Positions 9,048 through 17,861 are shown, counted from the stretch's first letter. The stretch is DNA of 36,917 nucleotides from Chara braunii (GCA_003427395.1 BFEA01000215.1:38054-74970), one strand, 5' to 3'. Notes: generated by a model from the sequence alone, not told the origin. Numbers and translations: made by a program.

Positions 9048-9310
9048 AACCGGGCTCGTTCCCTAATCAAACGATAGTATTTTCTCCCAGAGGTCCCTAG
9101 TCTTTCCACCTTCAGTACATAATTGATCTCAGTTTGGTTGGTAATTACCCTCAAAGCCGACTCCCTCATACGATTCAAATAAGGTTGTATGAGTTCAAGC
9201 TCTTCAAACTCAAAGAGATCTATATCAGAAATTCGGAGGGTGCCCTCAACTTTTACCATTCTCTCTTCCATGATATCCCTGAAGGAGAATTGTTCCCTAA
9301 GACCCGGCAT
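9041..9310 (-). CDS. Unrecognised 89-aa ORF beginning MPG
   Basis: ATG start; the stop overlaps the opening of copy B. It contains FSFRDIMEERMVKVEGTLRI and a Glu-rich FEFEELELIQPYL stretch. It sits after a module copy (9360-9593), just as 7409-7684 sits after copy A, and both begin MPG, so they may be equivalent members of repeated units. No family is recognised. Confidence 0.42.
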   Translation of the reverse strand: MPGLREQFSFRDIMEERMVKVEGTLRISDIDLFEFEELELIQPYLNRMRESALRVITNQTEINYVLKVERLGTSGRKYYRLIRERARLC

Positions 9311-9359
9311 CCTACTGAGTCCAACTCCTTGCTCTAAGCGCCATATTAATTAAAGGCTC

Positions 9360-9593
9360 TCAGTTCTTACCGTCAGTAAAATTGTTAGGTAGACTAGGTT
9401 CAGGAACCCCATAGAATAGAACCGGTAATGAGTCACTGATTACTTTCTCCCCTCTCCTTTCTAATTTCTTCCTTTCCTGGCTGATGACGGTTTTAATCCA
9501 GTTTCTAAGCAACTCTCGTTCAGTTCCCCTCTCTCTCAATAGGGGTATATAGGGCCTGATGTCGTATTCCCCTGTATCAAGGTGTTTTACCAC
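9360..9593 (-). CDS. Array module copy C (DIRPYIP ... VPEPS), partial
   Basis: This open frame of 77 codons without an ATG (it opens at GTG) carries YDIRPYIP (residues 10-17), NWIKTVISQERKKLERRG (31-48) and YGVPEPSLP (61-69). These align in order with YDVGIYVP, GRCWQRASNIVHDEKRK and EIPSPP of copy A. The N-terminal helical part seen in copy B is missing or in another frame. It is a diverged, probably truncated unit. Confidence 0.5.
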   Translation of the reverse strand: MVKHLDTGEYDIRPYIPLLRERGTERELLRNWIKTVISQERKKLERRGEKVISDSLPVLFYGVPEPSLPNNFTDGKN

Positions 9594-9764
9594 AAGGACA
9601 TGGCCCCCCCGCTAGTAATAGGGACTAAAGCGTCTAGGGCCGCTGTGACCCTAGGGCAATAACCTGACATTTTCCATTCGCTATCCTTTTATCGTTACCC
9701 TTCTGCGCGTTCGTCCTCACAGCTAGTTTCACCGAGGTCACTCTAGACTCATCCAGACCCCCAG

Positions 9765-10247
9765 TCATGGCCATCGACCCTCGACATATTCTTCTATTTC
9801 GGTAGCGCTCATGAAGTACCCCATCCTTTCCTCTGGAAAGGCAGCGGCGTCTTCCCACTCTTCACGCTCGTCGTCCCTTAATCGTTCCCACTCGGTTAGA
9901 TCCCAATCTTCTTCCCCGTACTCTATGTCCTCGTCGTTTACTGCCTCTGTCCCTTCGTAGTATGTCCGGAGTTCGTAGAATCCAATGAGTGACCCCTCCC
10001 TAACCGACGAGTCGTATCCAAGAGTTCCGTATAACTCGGCTATACCAGCTAGGTGACTCCACGGCTCCCTCAGGGCTCTATCCAAAGCGGCCCAGAACTC
10101 GGCCAGTTGATCAAACCTCGGCGCCTCTCTGAGTCCTCTAGGTGAAATAGCTCTAATTAGCTCTACTAATTCTAAAGCCGACTCCCCGAACCTGGGCCCT
10201 TCCTTCCAGAGCTCGTAGTAGGCGTGATCTTCGTCACTGCTCCTCAA
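9765..10247 (-). CDS. Unrecognised 160-aa acidic ORF
   Basis: The frame opens at TTG without an early ATG. The first half is helical (GESALELVELIRAI, then FDQLAEFWAALDRALREPW). The second half is very acidic, with NDEDIEYGEEDWDLTEWERL and EREEWEDAA. The helical part occupies the same place relative to a module as residues 20-85 of copy B, which hints that it is the equivalent of that segment, but identity is low. No catalytic motif is seen. Confidence 0.42.
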   Translation of the reverse strand: MRSSDEDHAYYELWKEGPRFGESALELVELIRAISPRGLREAPRFDQLAEFWAALDRALREPWSHLAGIAELYGTLGYDSSVREGSLIGFYELRTYYEGTEAVNDEDIEYGEEDWDLTEWERLRDDEREEWEDAAAFPEERMGYFMSATEIEEYVEGRWP

Positions 10248-10271
10248 AAGGTTTCTAATCTCGAGGAAAGC

Positions 10272-10577
10272 TCAGTAGACCTCAATAAGGCGGCCAAGTC
10301 CCCCTAGAAAGCCTTCCAAGACGAAACTCGGGACGGGCAGCCTCAAGGCTTGTTCGCGTTGGAGTAGGAACGCTTCTCTAGCTAGTCGAAGCGAGACCAC
10401 TATCGACCTATAGTCCCTGTTGTAGCATCGTTCCTTCCACCTTAGCTTGTCGACCACCTCCTGTAGTATACGTCTCGCTGTTACCTCGTCTGCCCAAGTG
10501 TGAGAGTCAAGACTCGGAATTACCCCAAAGACCGGATCCCAGAGACTTCGTTTTACGGCTTGGAAAACTATGTCCAC
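10272..10577 (-). CDS. Array module copy D (RRILQEVVDKLR ... LPVPS)
   Basis: A 101-codon frame opening at GTG. WADEVTARRILQEVVDKLRW and YRSIVVSLRLAREAFLL resemble the central helices of the module, and LPVPSFVLEGF (residues 80-90) matches the Pro turn LPRPRIPYEAL of copy B and IPSPPVEGL of copy A. The distance to copy C's turn is 933 bases, close to the 786 and 834 between the later copies. This is the weakest of the four copies. Confidence 0.42.
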   Translation of the reverse strand: MDIVFQAVKRSLWDPVFGVIPSLDSHTWADEVTARRILQEVVDKLRWKERCYNRDYRSIVVSLRLAREAFLLQREQALRLPVPSFVLEGFLGGLGRLIEVY

Positions 10578-10595
10578 TAGAACGGAAGACTGATA

Positions 10596-10865
10596 CTAGA
10601 GGAAGCCTTTGACCACTAATTCCAGGGATTCTTCTATTAGCCTGCCTCTCCTGTCGAACTCACACCCTACCTGGGGCGCGACCAACAACCAGACCCCCGG
10701 CCTCAACAAGATAGATCTCCACTCCCTATCTACTTTATCCAGATATCCTCGTCTGACAGCTTGCCCAGGTAAGGTAAATTCCACCCAATCTTCTCCAATG
10801 AACTCGGGTTCTCTATAGTCGAAGTGGCAAAGCTCAACTCGGTGCTCTATCCCGTCGTGAGGCAT
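10596..10865 (-). CDS. Unrecognised 89-aa ORF with REPEF...DWVEFTLPG motif
   Basis: ATG start. It contains REPEFIGEDWVEFTLPG near residues 18-34 and then a Leu/Val-rich stretch (ILLRPGVWLLVAPQVG) and DRRGRLIEES. The DWVEFTLPG segment occurs again, decayed, at about 10890-10975, so this short coding piece has been duplicated side by side. No family is recognised. Confidence 0.45.
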   Translation of the reverse strand: MPHDGIEHRVELCHFDYREPEFIGEDWVEFTLPGQAVRRGYLDKVDREWRSILLRPGVWLLVAPQVGCEFDRRGRLIEESLELVVKGFL

Positions 10866-10879
10866 CTAGTCGTCCACAG

Positions 10880-10990
10880 AGCTCCCGTCTAAAATCCTGC
10901 CTCCACAGTCGATCTACCAGGTAATGTGAACTCTACCCAATCTTTGTCCACAAATTTCGGCTCTCTTTATCCGAACTGTCCCAATTATAC
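10880..10990 (-). pseudogene. Second, broken copy of the REPxF...DWVEFTLPG segment
   Basis: The minus strand reads REPKFVDKDWVEFTLPGRS, against REPEFIGEDWVEFTLPGQA in the neighbouring ORF, with a TAA just before REP. It is therefore a local duplicate about 150 bases upstream (in the element's sense) that no longer has an open frame. Confidence 0.6.
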
Positions 10991-11017
10991 CGGTTGCCTG
11001 ACCTTACAGTGAGACTC

Positions 11018-11218
11018 CTAGGCGTCGTCTACCCTTCCGTTCAATATTCGGGCCCTATCTACCTCTCCGCTTATCTCGGCCTCTCGTAGCTCCTCCCGGA
11101 TACGAAACACAATACGGCGTAAGTCTCTACGAGTGGGAACAACCCTGTCCAAGCAATAAGTAAGAAGCCACGCGAGCTCGACAGTAGACGCCCCCAGTCG
11201 GACCGCTCTCTGCACCAC
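11018..11218 (-). CDS. Short unrecognised ORF, 66 aa
   Basis: The frame opens at GTG. It is hydrophobic then Arg-rich, with ELAWLLTYCLDRVV followed by RRDLRRIVFRIREELREAEI, the latter a probable basic helix. It lies in the same chain of minus-strand frames as its neighbours, with 12 bases between it and 11231-11725. No family is recognised and coding status is uncertain. Confidence 0.3.
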   Translation of the reverse strand: MVQRAVRLGASTVELAWLLTYCLDRVVPTRRDLRRIVFRIREELREAEISGEVDRARILNGRVDDA

Positions 11219-11230
11219 CTCTAAAAGTCT

Positions 11231-11725
11231 CTAGTGCGCCACTCTGGTACCGAAAATCAGCCCCGTCAAAAACCTAGGGACCACCTCCGTCCTCACAGAG
11301 GTCGCTCTAGGAAGCTCCCAATCGTACGCAAACCTCCCAGTGTAGACTGCAACGGTATCTACTCCACTCCCCTGAGCGAATTCTCTAAAGATCCGAGCAC
11401 CAAACCTCCGACCTAACGCTGCCAAACAGAGGAGGGTTGGATAACGCCTAGCAGTATCTATCACTAGACACTCCCTCTCTCTCCTTGACAAGTACAGCCT
11501 CACGCTTACACCCGCTCGTAAGGGTGTCGCCTCCCTGTCCCTCCTGACACAGGCCCTGGTTTCGACCTCTATTCTCACCCACAGGAAAACACCGTCTCGA
11601 ACTATTAATCCCTCCTCTCTGGTAGATCTGTATTTGTTGTTCCCTTCTAGCGGTAAGCTGATCACGTTGCAAGAGCCCCTCTCTCCGACCAAGGATATTT
11701 GGAAAGCCGACTCGATATATACCAT
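11231..11725 (-). CDS. First ORF of the upstream chain, 164 aa, unrecognised
   Basis: This is the most upstream long frame of element 1, starting at an ATG. It is rich in Arg and Val with a beta-like alternation (FLWVRIEVETRACVRRD, GVSVRLYLSRRERECLV) and then YPTLLCLAALGRRFGARIF and TVAVYTGRFAYDWELP. There is no signal peptide, membrane segment or known catalytic motif. It could be the first product of the element, comparable in position to the extra ORF before gag in Ogre-type plant elements, although I see no sequence resemblance to those. Confidence 0.45.
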   Translation of the reverse strand: MVYIESAFQISLVGERGSCNVISLPLEGNNKYRSTREEGLIVRDGVFLWVRIEVETRACVRRDREATPLRAGVSVRLYLSRRERECLVIDTARRYPTLLCLAALGRRFGARIFREFAQGSGVDTVAVYTGRFAYDWELPRATSVRTEVVPRFLTGLIFGTRVAH

Positions 11726-11756
11726 TCCTAATCAAGAAACCAAGCGGAACTCTCAA

Positions 11757-13100
11757 TAAATCTCTCCCTATGCGACTCTCGGACTGTTGAGCTCATAGAC
11801 CCCCACGACAAGCCCCCTCTGATCCTTCCTGCAACCCTCCAAGACGTCAACAGGCCTAGGAGAGAACCGCCCTCTGGCGTATCTCCCCCTACCCTCGTGT
11901 CAAGGAAGAGGTCGGATCAGTGTACCATCATCGTTGGCCTACCTTCCCTGTTGTCACCTGAGCACGAGCCGGCCAACTCATGTGCTCTAGGGTGGACCGA
12001 AGTCACACGCGAATAGGGAGGTGGTGTCTCACTCGTGCATCCTCACTCCTATCCATGCCTCTACTCGGCCCACCTCAGGCATGGTCTCACATCCCGACTC
12101 GTGCTGTGAATCAATCCCCCCAGCTATCCATCAGAATCGACTAGCCTGTCTAGTCCCTGCCCAACTCCTTGCAAATCCGGGGCGCTTCTCCCCTCCCCTT
12201 CAGTCCCTTCAAGTCTTCCCCTGCTCACGATTCTCTCTCTTAGATTCAATATTTAGGTGGACTGACCAAAGGGTAGGGAAAATCAGAATGACATCTCTCG
12301 ATCACAAGGAAGGCAAGAGGAATGAAAAGCATGAAAGACGAGAAGAAAGCAAGAATCAGCGAAATCACGAAATGCAAAAATCACAATCTCACCGGTGAAC
12401 GTCGATCATAGGTCGATGGGGTGTCGTCTGCCTGCTCGTGTTGTATTGTCCAACGTCTCACTTGGGCATTCAAACCACTGGCCAACTGCTTAGCCTCCTC
12501 CGTCTGCCCTGTCCCAGTGACATCCCTGTCCTGATCCTCTCACATCCCCGTGGTTACAGGCGGACCGAAGTCCCGAGGGGCAGCCTTCCCCGGCAACGGC
12601 GCCACTGTCGACCGGTAGAAGGGGTCTGCCGGCACGCCGTCCGAACCCTATGCCTCGCGCCGCGTCTGTCACCCGCGGGAGGGTCGGTCGGGGCTCCTGT
12701 AACCTGCACAAAACATGTCAGTCCACATCAACGAATACAAGTACCGTAGCCGACCGCGACCAATGCAAGAAGAAACTCACAAACACTGCCTAGCAGAAAT
12801 AATAGAAGTAGTTCCATTCAGTCCAAAACAATGGGGTGGAAAACACTCGTTCCGACCTCAGCCGTACACCTCGCTCCTGTGTCTGGGAAATCTGTCTGAG
12901 TTCCTACAGACCTAGTCAACAAGCGTCGCCTAATCCTCCTCCCGATTGGGTGTCGCCTGTGTAGTGCCCATCGATCCCAAGGGACCGTGCTCAGGCTCTC
13001 GGTGTCTGACGTGGCCTCCCTCGCCCATCGAGGCCAGAGCTCCAGATCTACGGTGACCATACCCTCGCGTAGTCGCTTCGTCGGGGAGGTGATCGTCCTG
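11757..13100 (-). other. Non-coding leader of element 1, no gene seen
   Basis: No frame here has family character. A few short phrases recur, for example GGACCGAAGTC at about 11995 and 12563, and several CTCGTG-containing pieces in 11960-12110. It lies between the 5' LTR and the first ORF, so it belongs to the untranslated leader. Confidence 0.5.
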
Positions 13101-13129
13101 GTCGGTCTTGCTCAGGCGCCCTCTTCAGA

Positions 13130-13300
13130 AGGGCCCGACTCAGATGGTACCTGTTCGAAAAGCCCGCTTCAGATCGCACCTCTTCGGAAAGCCCGCTTCA
13201 CGTTGTACCTCTTCAGAAGGCCCCCTTCGGATCGTGCCTCTTCGAAAGGACCACTTCGGATCGTACCTCTTCGGGATAGTGTCCCTTCGGTAAAAATGCC
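13130..13300. repeat. Tandem repeat of about 30 bp (CTTCGGAAAGCCCGCTTC type)
   Basis: Five to six degenerate units share TACCTCTTCGG followed by A/G-rich and CCCGCTTC or CCACTTCGG pieces and GATCG. The open frames across it in several phases are a by-product of the repeat. The units grade into the next array. Confidence 0.7.
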
Positions 13301-13860
13301 CGCTCGGTGAAGTAACCACTCGGTAAAGTTCCCACAAGGTAAAGTCTTCGCACAGCGAAGTACCTGCTCGGTAAGATGTATCCTCTCGGTGAACGTATCC
13401 CGCTCGGTAAAATATGTCCACTCGCAAAATGAGTCCGCTCGGTAGAAGTGTCCGCTCAATAAACGAGTCCTCCCTGTTAAAGAAAACCCCCCGGTACAAG
13501 AAACCGCCCGGTATATGTCCGGTCGGTAAGTGTCCACCCGGTAATGTGCCCGTCCGGTAAAGTGCCCGTCCGGTAAAGTACCCGTCCGGTAAAGTACCCG
13601 TCCGGTAAGTCTGTCCGCTCGGCAAGTAAGTCCGCCCAGTAAAATGCCTGTCCAGTAAAGTACCCGTCCGGTAAAGTATCCGTCCGGTAAGTTTGTCCGC
13701 CCGGTAAGTAAGTCCGCCCCGTAAAATGCCTTCAGGTGAAACACACCTCCGGTGAGTCCCCCCTCGGCAGCACCGCTCTGGTGAAGTGTCCCTCAGGTAA
13801 AGTACCCGCCCAGTAATCTGTCTGCCCGGTAAGTAAGTCGGCCCGTACTGGTGGGCCGAA
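13300..13860. repeat. Minisatellite with CCGGTAAAGT core
   Basis: About 30 degenerate units of 15-19 bp, each with a CGGTAA(A)GT core preceded by CC or CT and followed by a short variable spacer such as ACCCGTC or CTGTCCGC. The best-preserved units, at about 13550-13600, are nearly identical 18-mers. On the minus strand the units read ACTTTACCGGACGGG. It is non-coding DNA in the leader of element 1. Confidence 0.85.
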
Positions 13861-13964
13861 ACCCGATCAAAGATGTCGTCTTGCGGAATGTCTAGGTGTT
13901 GTGGATGTGCGCGCTAGTGTCCCTCGTGCATTCTGCAGCAAGGGAGCGTTCGCAGTTGTGCGCA

Positions 13965-14155
13965 GCTCCCCCGTTCAATCACCAGGCGCGGGGGTGTGCG
14001 CTGTCACCCGTCCTCCTCTCTCCTCTCATCGTGCTGCGCGAGTGAACGCGATGGCGCGCNGCTCCCCCGTTCAATCACCAGGCGCGGGGGTGTGCGCTGT
14101 CACCCGTCCTCCTCTCTCCTCTCATCGTGCTGCGCGAGTGAACGCGATGGCGCGC
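13965..14155. other. 95-bp assembly duplication around a single N
   Basis: 13965-14059 and 14061-14155 are the same sequence with an N at 14060. The layout is identical to that at 1781 and 15657. Confidence 0.9.
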
Positions 14156-14464
14156 GGTGCCCCCGCGCTATCCCTATACACTGTGCGATACCGCACGACG
14201 ACACGCAAAGGCGAGCGGGGCTCTTCCCCGCGGATCGGATCTTCCATGCCCGAGCGACCCACGGTGAGAAAATGCTCAGGGCGCCACGTGTATGCTCACT
14301 ATCCGATCGCGCGTGTGCGCATATGCCGCGACGCCGAGTTGGTGTTCTCCGCCCAACCGCGCACGCGCGCAAGTGCGCTTGGGACTTCGGCTGACTTCGT
14401 CCTCCCCCGATCTGCTAAGCGCGGTGTTGCGCAGTGCCGCGCTCCCATCCGCGCGGAGCTCCTG

Positions 14465-14835
14465 ACTGTTCCCGTCCGTGCGAAGTGGTGCGCGGCTCCC
14501 CACGTGCGCGCAGTGGTGCGCAGCTACCCGCGGAAGCTCCTCCCGTGTGTGCGCAGTGGTGCGCGACTCCCCCGTGTGTGCGCAGTGGGGCGCGACTCCC
14601 CATGGCCTCCCGTGTGCGCGATCTGGTGCGCGGCTCCCCCGTGTGTGCGCAGTGGGGCGCGACTCCCCACGGCCTCCCGTGTGTGCGATCTGGTGCGCGA
14701 CTCCCCCCGCGAGTGCGCAGTGCGCGCGGCTCTCCCGCAGCCCTCTTCCCTGGTGCGAGGGTGCGCGCGGGTGCGCGCGGCTATCCCCGCGGCCCTCTTC
14801 CCTGGTACGCAGGTGCGCGCGTGCGCGCTAGCTCG
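14465..14835. repeat. GC-rich tandem repeat (TGTGCGCAGTGGTGCGCGACTC type)
   Basis: Units of about 29-38 bp contain GTGCGCAGTGGNGCGCGRCTCCCC, alternating with a variant that has GCGATCTGGTGCGCG. Two successive pairs (14570-14690) form a higher-order unit of about 66 bp. CpG density is very high. The long overlapping open frames on both strands here are the low-stop consequence of GC-rich repeats and have no protein features. Confidence 0.8.
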
Positions 14836-15186
14836 TAGGTGCGTGGGGATACCTCCTTGCGTGCGCGAGCACCAGCGGGGTCGCCCTCTCGAGCACGGGA
14901 TAGGCCTCGCGTGTGCGTGCTCACGCACGCTAATGTCCAGGGATAGTCGCGAGCGTCGTGTCTCGTGCGCGTTCCGCTCCTTCCTGTCCGTGCGCGCCCT
15001 CCCGTTCGTGGTCCCTTGAGCGTGACAAGCTCCGAGCGTGTCTCCGTGCGTCGGTCGTCCCATTCGCCCGTCCGTGCGTCTGAGATGTCTCGTGCGCCAA
15101 TTGTGCGCCTCCAGCCCTTGCATGTCCCGAATGTCCAGTCTCTGGGCCCGGTTGGGCTTAAGTACTCTGTCGGGCCCTTTCCCCAT

Positions 15187-15220
15187 GAGTCTGTGTGTGT
15201 GTGTATGTGTGTGTGAGTGA
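15187..15220. repeat. (TG)n microsatellite
   Basis: A run of GT dinucleotides with one A interruption, ending in GTGAGTGAG. A simple repeat. Confidence 0.85.
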
Positions 15221-15561
15221 GCCCCAGCCTCCGGTGCATCGAGGCTGCAAAACACTTGCAGCGCCTCAGCACCGTGCCTGCGCCCGGGCCTGATCAGGCC
15301 CCCGAAAAGCCACTATCGAAGAGGGCCTTCTCGTACGGAACTGGGCCCTCTGCAGCGGCCTGGTACCGCAGTTGTCCCCGAGCCTGCCCCAGGTCTGCCC
15401 GGGCCTATGCGGTCTCCATACAGCAGTGGTACCGCCCTTAAGGAAAATCAGGCGGGGCCTGAAGGTGGAAATTGGTCCCATCCCCCGCATCCCAGCGTGA
15501 CCGCCCGTTCGGAAGAGAACTCGACTGGTCCAATGGGCCCCTCGCCCGTGATGTCGGCCCA

Positions 15562-15752
15562 TGCCATGGTCGGTGAGTCCCGGGCGGATAAAGTAGGCCC
15601 CTTGTTCGCAGCGTCGGTCCGCTTCATGGTCGGTGTGTCTCTGCCATGTAAAATAANTGCCATGGTCGGTGAGTCCCGGGCGGATAAAGTAGGCCCCTTG
15701 TTCGCAGCGTCGGTCCGCTTCATGGTCGGTGTGTCTCTGCCATGTAAAATAA
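15562..15752. other. 95-bp assembly duplication around a single N, at the 5' LTR edge
   Basis: 15562-15656 equals 15658-15752 with an N at 15657. The duplicated piece begins exactly at the LTR edge (TGCCATGG), and the window itself starts with the same bases, so contigs evidently ended at this repeat. Confidence 0.92.
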
Positions 15753-15956
15753 CGTTGAGCAATGATATCGCCGCACCGTTCTCCGGCGTGTCGTCTTATC
15801 ACATGGTTGATATATGTTGGTAACCCCATCGGTCCCAGTGTCGGTCCGTCTCATGGTCGATGAAGCCCGGCCAGGTAGAATACTGTCGAGTGGAGTTATC
15901 GTCACGTGCCCTCTGAAAGGAAGTAAAGGGCGGCGTAGCATTGTAGCCGCCCGACA
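15658..15956 (-). repeat. 5' LTR of element 1
   Basis: This is the 299-bp partner of the LTR at 1-299, and the similarity stops sharply at both ends. The right-hand outer edge (CCGACA then ATGTG) marks the transcription-start side of the minus-strand element. Immediately inside it on the minus strand is TGGGCCGACATC, the expected place for a primer-binding site, but I cannot match this to a known tRNA end. The flanking ATGTG is a possible target-site duplication whose partner lies outside the window. Confidence 0.88.
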
Positions 15957-17440
15957 ATGTGTAGACTGCGCAGATCAGATCATGCTTACACGCATCCCCG
16001 CGAGGTATTCGCTTGTTCCTGGAAAGACAACTATCCAATCATCTAATCACTTCATGATCCCGCAAGCAATCATTCCTGAGCATGCAAGGTGTTATTGCAC
16101 ACAACGACGGATCAAAGGGATAAGCAATAAGGGAAGCGGTAATGACAACTACGCAAGAGTTTCTACTATGCTTATGAGTGTACCAAGATAGCAAGCAAGG
16201 CAAGGGCCAGACAAAAGAAAAGCCAACAGACATAACATTCATTCACCCATTCATTCGACAAAACACACAATAAACGAGATCGAGACCAATCGCAAAATGA
16301 GCGTGGGCTGAAACCGAGACGAAGATTCCAAAAACAAAGGAGAACGGGCGAGCCGCCCTGAGCCGAGATTAAAATTTATATACAAAGGCAAAGAGGGAGA
16401 CAAGACAAAGAAAATTGCAACTCCACGTCCATCAACCTTAGCTTCCTCTTCCTCTTTCTTTCTCTCCGATGCGGACAGTCCGTCGTCACGCACCAACCCA
16501 CGAAGTCGTCACCCCGCTTAGTCCTCTTGCACCCGTCAGGTTCGCCCGCGCGCTACAGTCTGTCGTAGCCCCACGCGTCAACCCCGAGCATTCCGCTTAG
16601 TGCGGTTGAGAACCACACCCTCTTCTGCTCCCTGCGGAGAGTGAGTGGTATGCAGGTTCATACCTGTGGTGGCAATCGTCTCTTATGGCACTGGAGACTA
16701 GGTCCATCATCTAGGGCCTGGAGATAAGTAAAGGGGTTTGACTTTGACGGCTGCCACGGACTACAACGTCCAACTATAAAATTTTAAAAAGCAAAAGATA
16801 AAAAAGGATCTCCCACTTCTCTCAAACACACGATCTGTTTAACCCTTACACGTGGTCGCAGTGGGTCGCGCGAAACACTCAAATCATAAGTATATACATA
16901 TGTAAATAAGGGTTATTAATATAGGACGATCACTCCTCACAGTCGCAGTGGGTCTCCTCTCAACCATATACATATGCATGTGAGCGCAGGCAGTCAAATC
17001 CAATGTCTGAATCACCAAACATACCTGCAATCACATCAAAGATCCAACCAAAAAGTTCATGCACCACACAGGGTCAACTTCAACCATTCTCTGCACTCAC
17101 ACCTCTTGCTTTTAGCCATACAAGCCTCACTTTTGTGCAACTCCTCAAAATAAAATACTCAGTACTTTTCTTTAAATGGCCATTCAAAATAAAGTCCGGG
17201 TGAAAACACAACAAAACAATTCAAATCACAAGGCTAAAGCCTTTAGGTTGAGTGGCAAGTGTGGATTGGAGTTGAGTCGTAAACCGACAAATCCTGAAGC
17301 AATCGATCAAAAACGTGTAACACAAGACAGGTCAATCCCCAAGCTAAATCTATAAGTCCATGGGGAATAATCCCTATATCACGATCTCACTCAAATCATC
17401 TTAATTAACTAAGCCTAAGTCTACCTCTAAGCAAGTGTCA
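15957..17440. other. AT-rich non-coding DNA outside element 1
   Basis: No frame with protein features is seen on either strand. It contains short imperfect palindromes (for example CAGGT with ACCTG at about 16650) and no recognised element. It may be the left part of a decayed LTR that includes the hairpin families to the right. Confidence 0.5.
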
Positions 17441-17454
17441 AGAGAAAGGTAGAC

Positions 17455-17825
17455 CCTGGCAGAATCTCCTCTATAAAGAGTGAATTTTCCAGGATGGCCA
17501 CCTGTCAAAATTTAATCTAACTCCTTTAAACTAAGGAAATTTCGGCAGCGCTTCCCGTAGGAGAAGTGCCCTTTCAGAATTTATACCAGCCTGAATATGA
17601 AAAAATAAATAATCTTCAACCTTCCAAAGTCCAATTTTGCCTAACTCCCTGAATTAGCAAAAATTTGGGCAGCACTCCCTTTAGGAAGGGAGACTTCCCA
17701 AATTTTTACTAAGCCATACAAAACTTAGACAAGTTGAACTTTGAAGAGTCAAAAGTTGACTAACTCCTTGGATTCGCAGAAATTTCGGCAGCGCTTCCCG
17801 TAGAGAAAGTAGCTTACCAAAATTT
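17455..17825. repeat. Hairpin repeat family I (GGCAGC type), four units
   Basis: Four diverged units lie at about 17455-17493, 17537-17582, 17659-17707 and 17780-17825. Each can fold as an outer stem, an internal loop starting CAG (after GG), an inner stem around CTYC...GAAG or CTCCCTT...AAGGGAG, and the closing outer arm. The third unit is perfect: an 11-bp outer stem (17659-17669 with 17697-17707) and a 7-bp inner stem (17675-17681 with 17686-17692) with a TAGG loop. The last three units start with a shared TAACTCC phrase and are spaced 118-124 bp apart. Confidence 0.75.
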
Positions 17826-17861
17826 ATACAAAGCTACTACGTTACCATTTGTACGCACCCT

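Noticed and set aside
13140-13744. Minus-strand frames of 161 and 191 codons rich in TGTLPDG and FTGR repeats
   Set aside because: They are translations of the CGGTAAAGT minisatellite in different phases; the peptide repeats follow from the DNA repeat.
13901-15255. Long overlapping open frames on both strands (up to 372 codons)
   Set aside because: They lie in GC-rich tandem repeats with few stop-codon chances, include the 95-bp artefact duplication, and have no protein-family features; the frames on both strands are equally long.
15536-15561. Primer-binding site of element 1 assigned to a specific tRNA
   Set aside because: The bases inside the LTR (TGGGCCGACATC on the minus strand) do not match a tRNA 3' end that I can recall with confidence.
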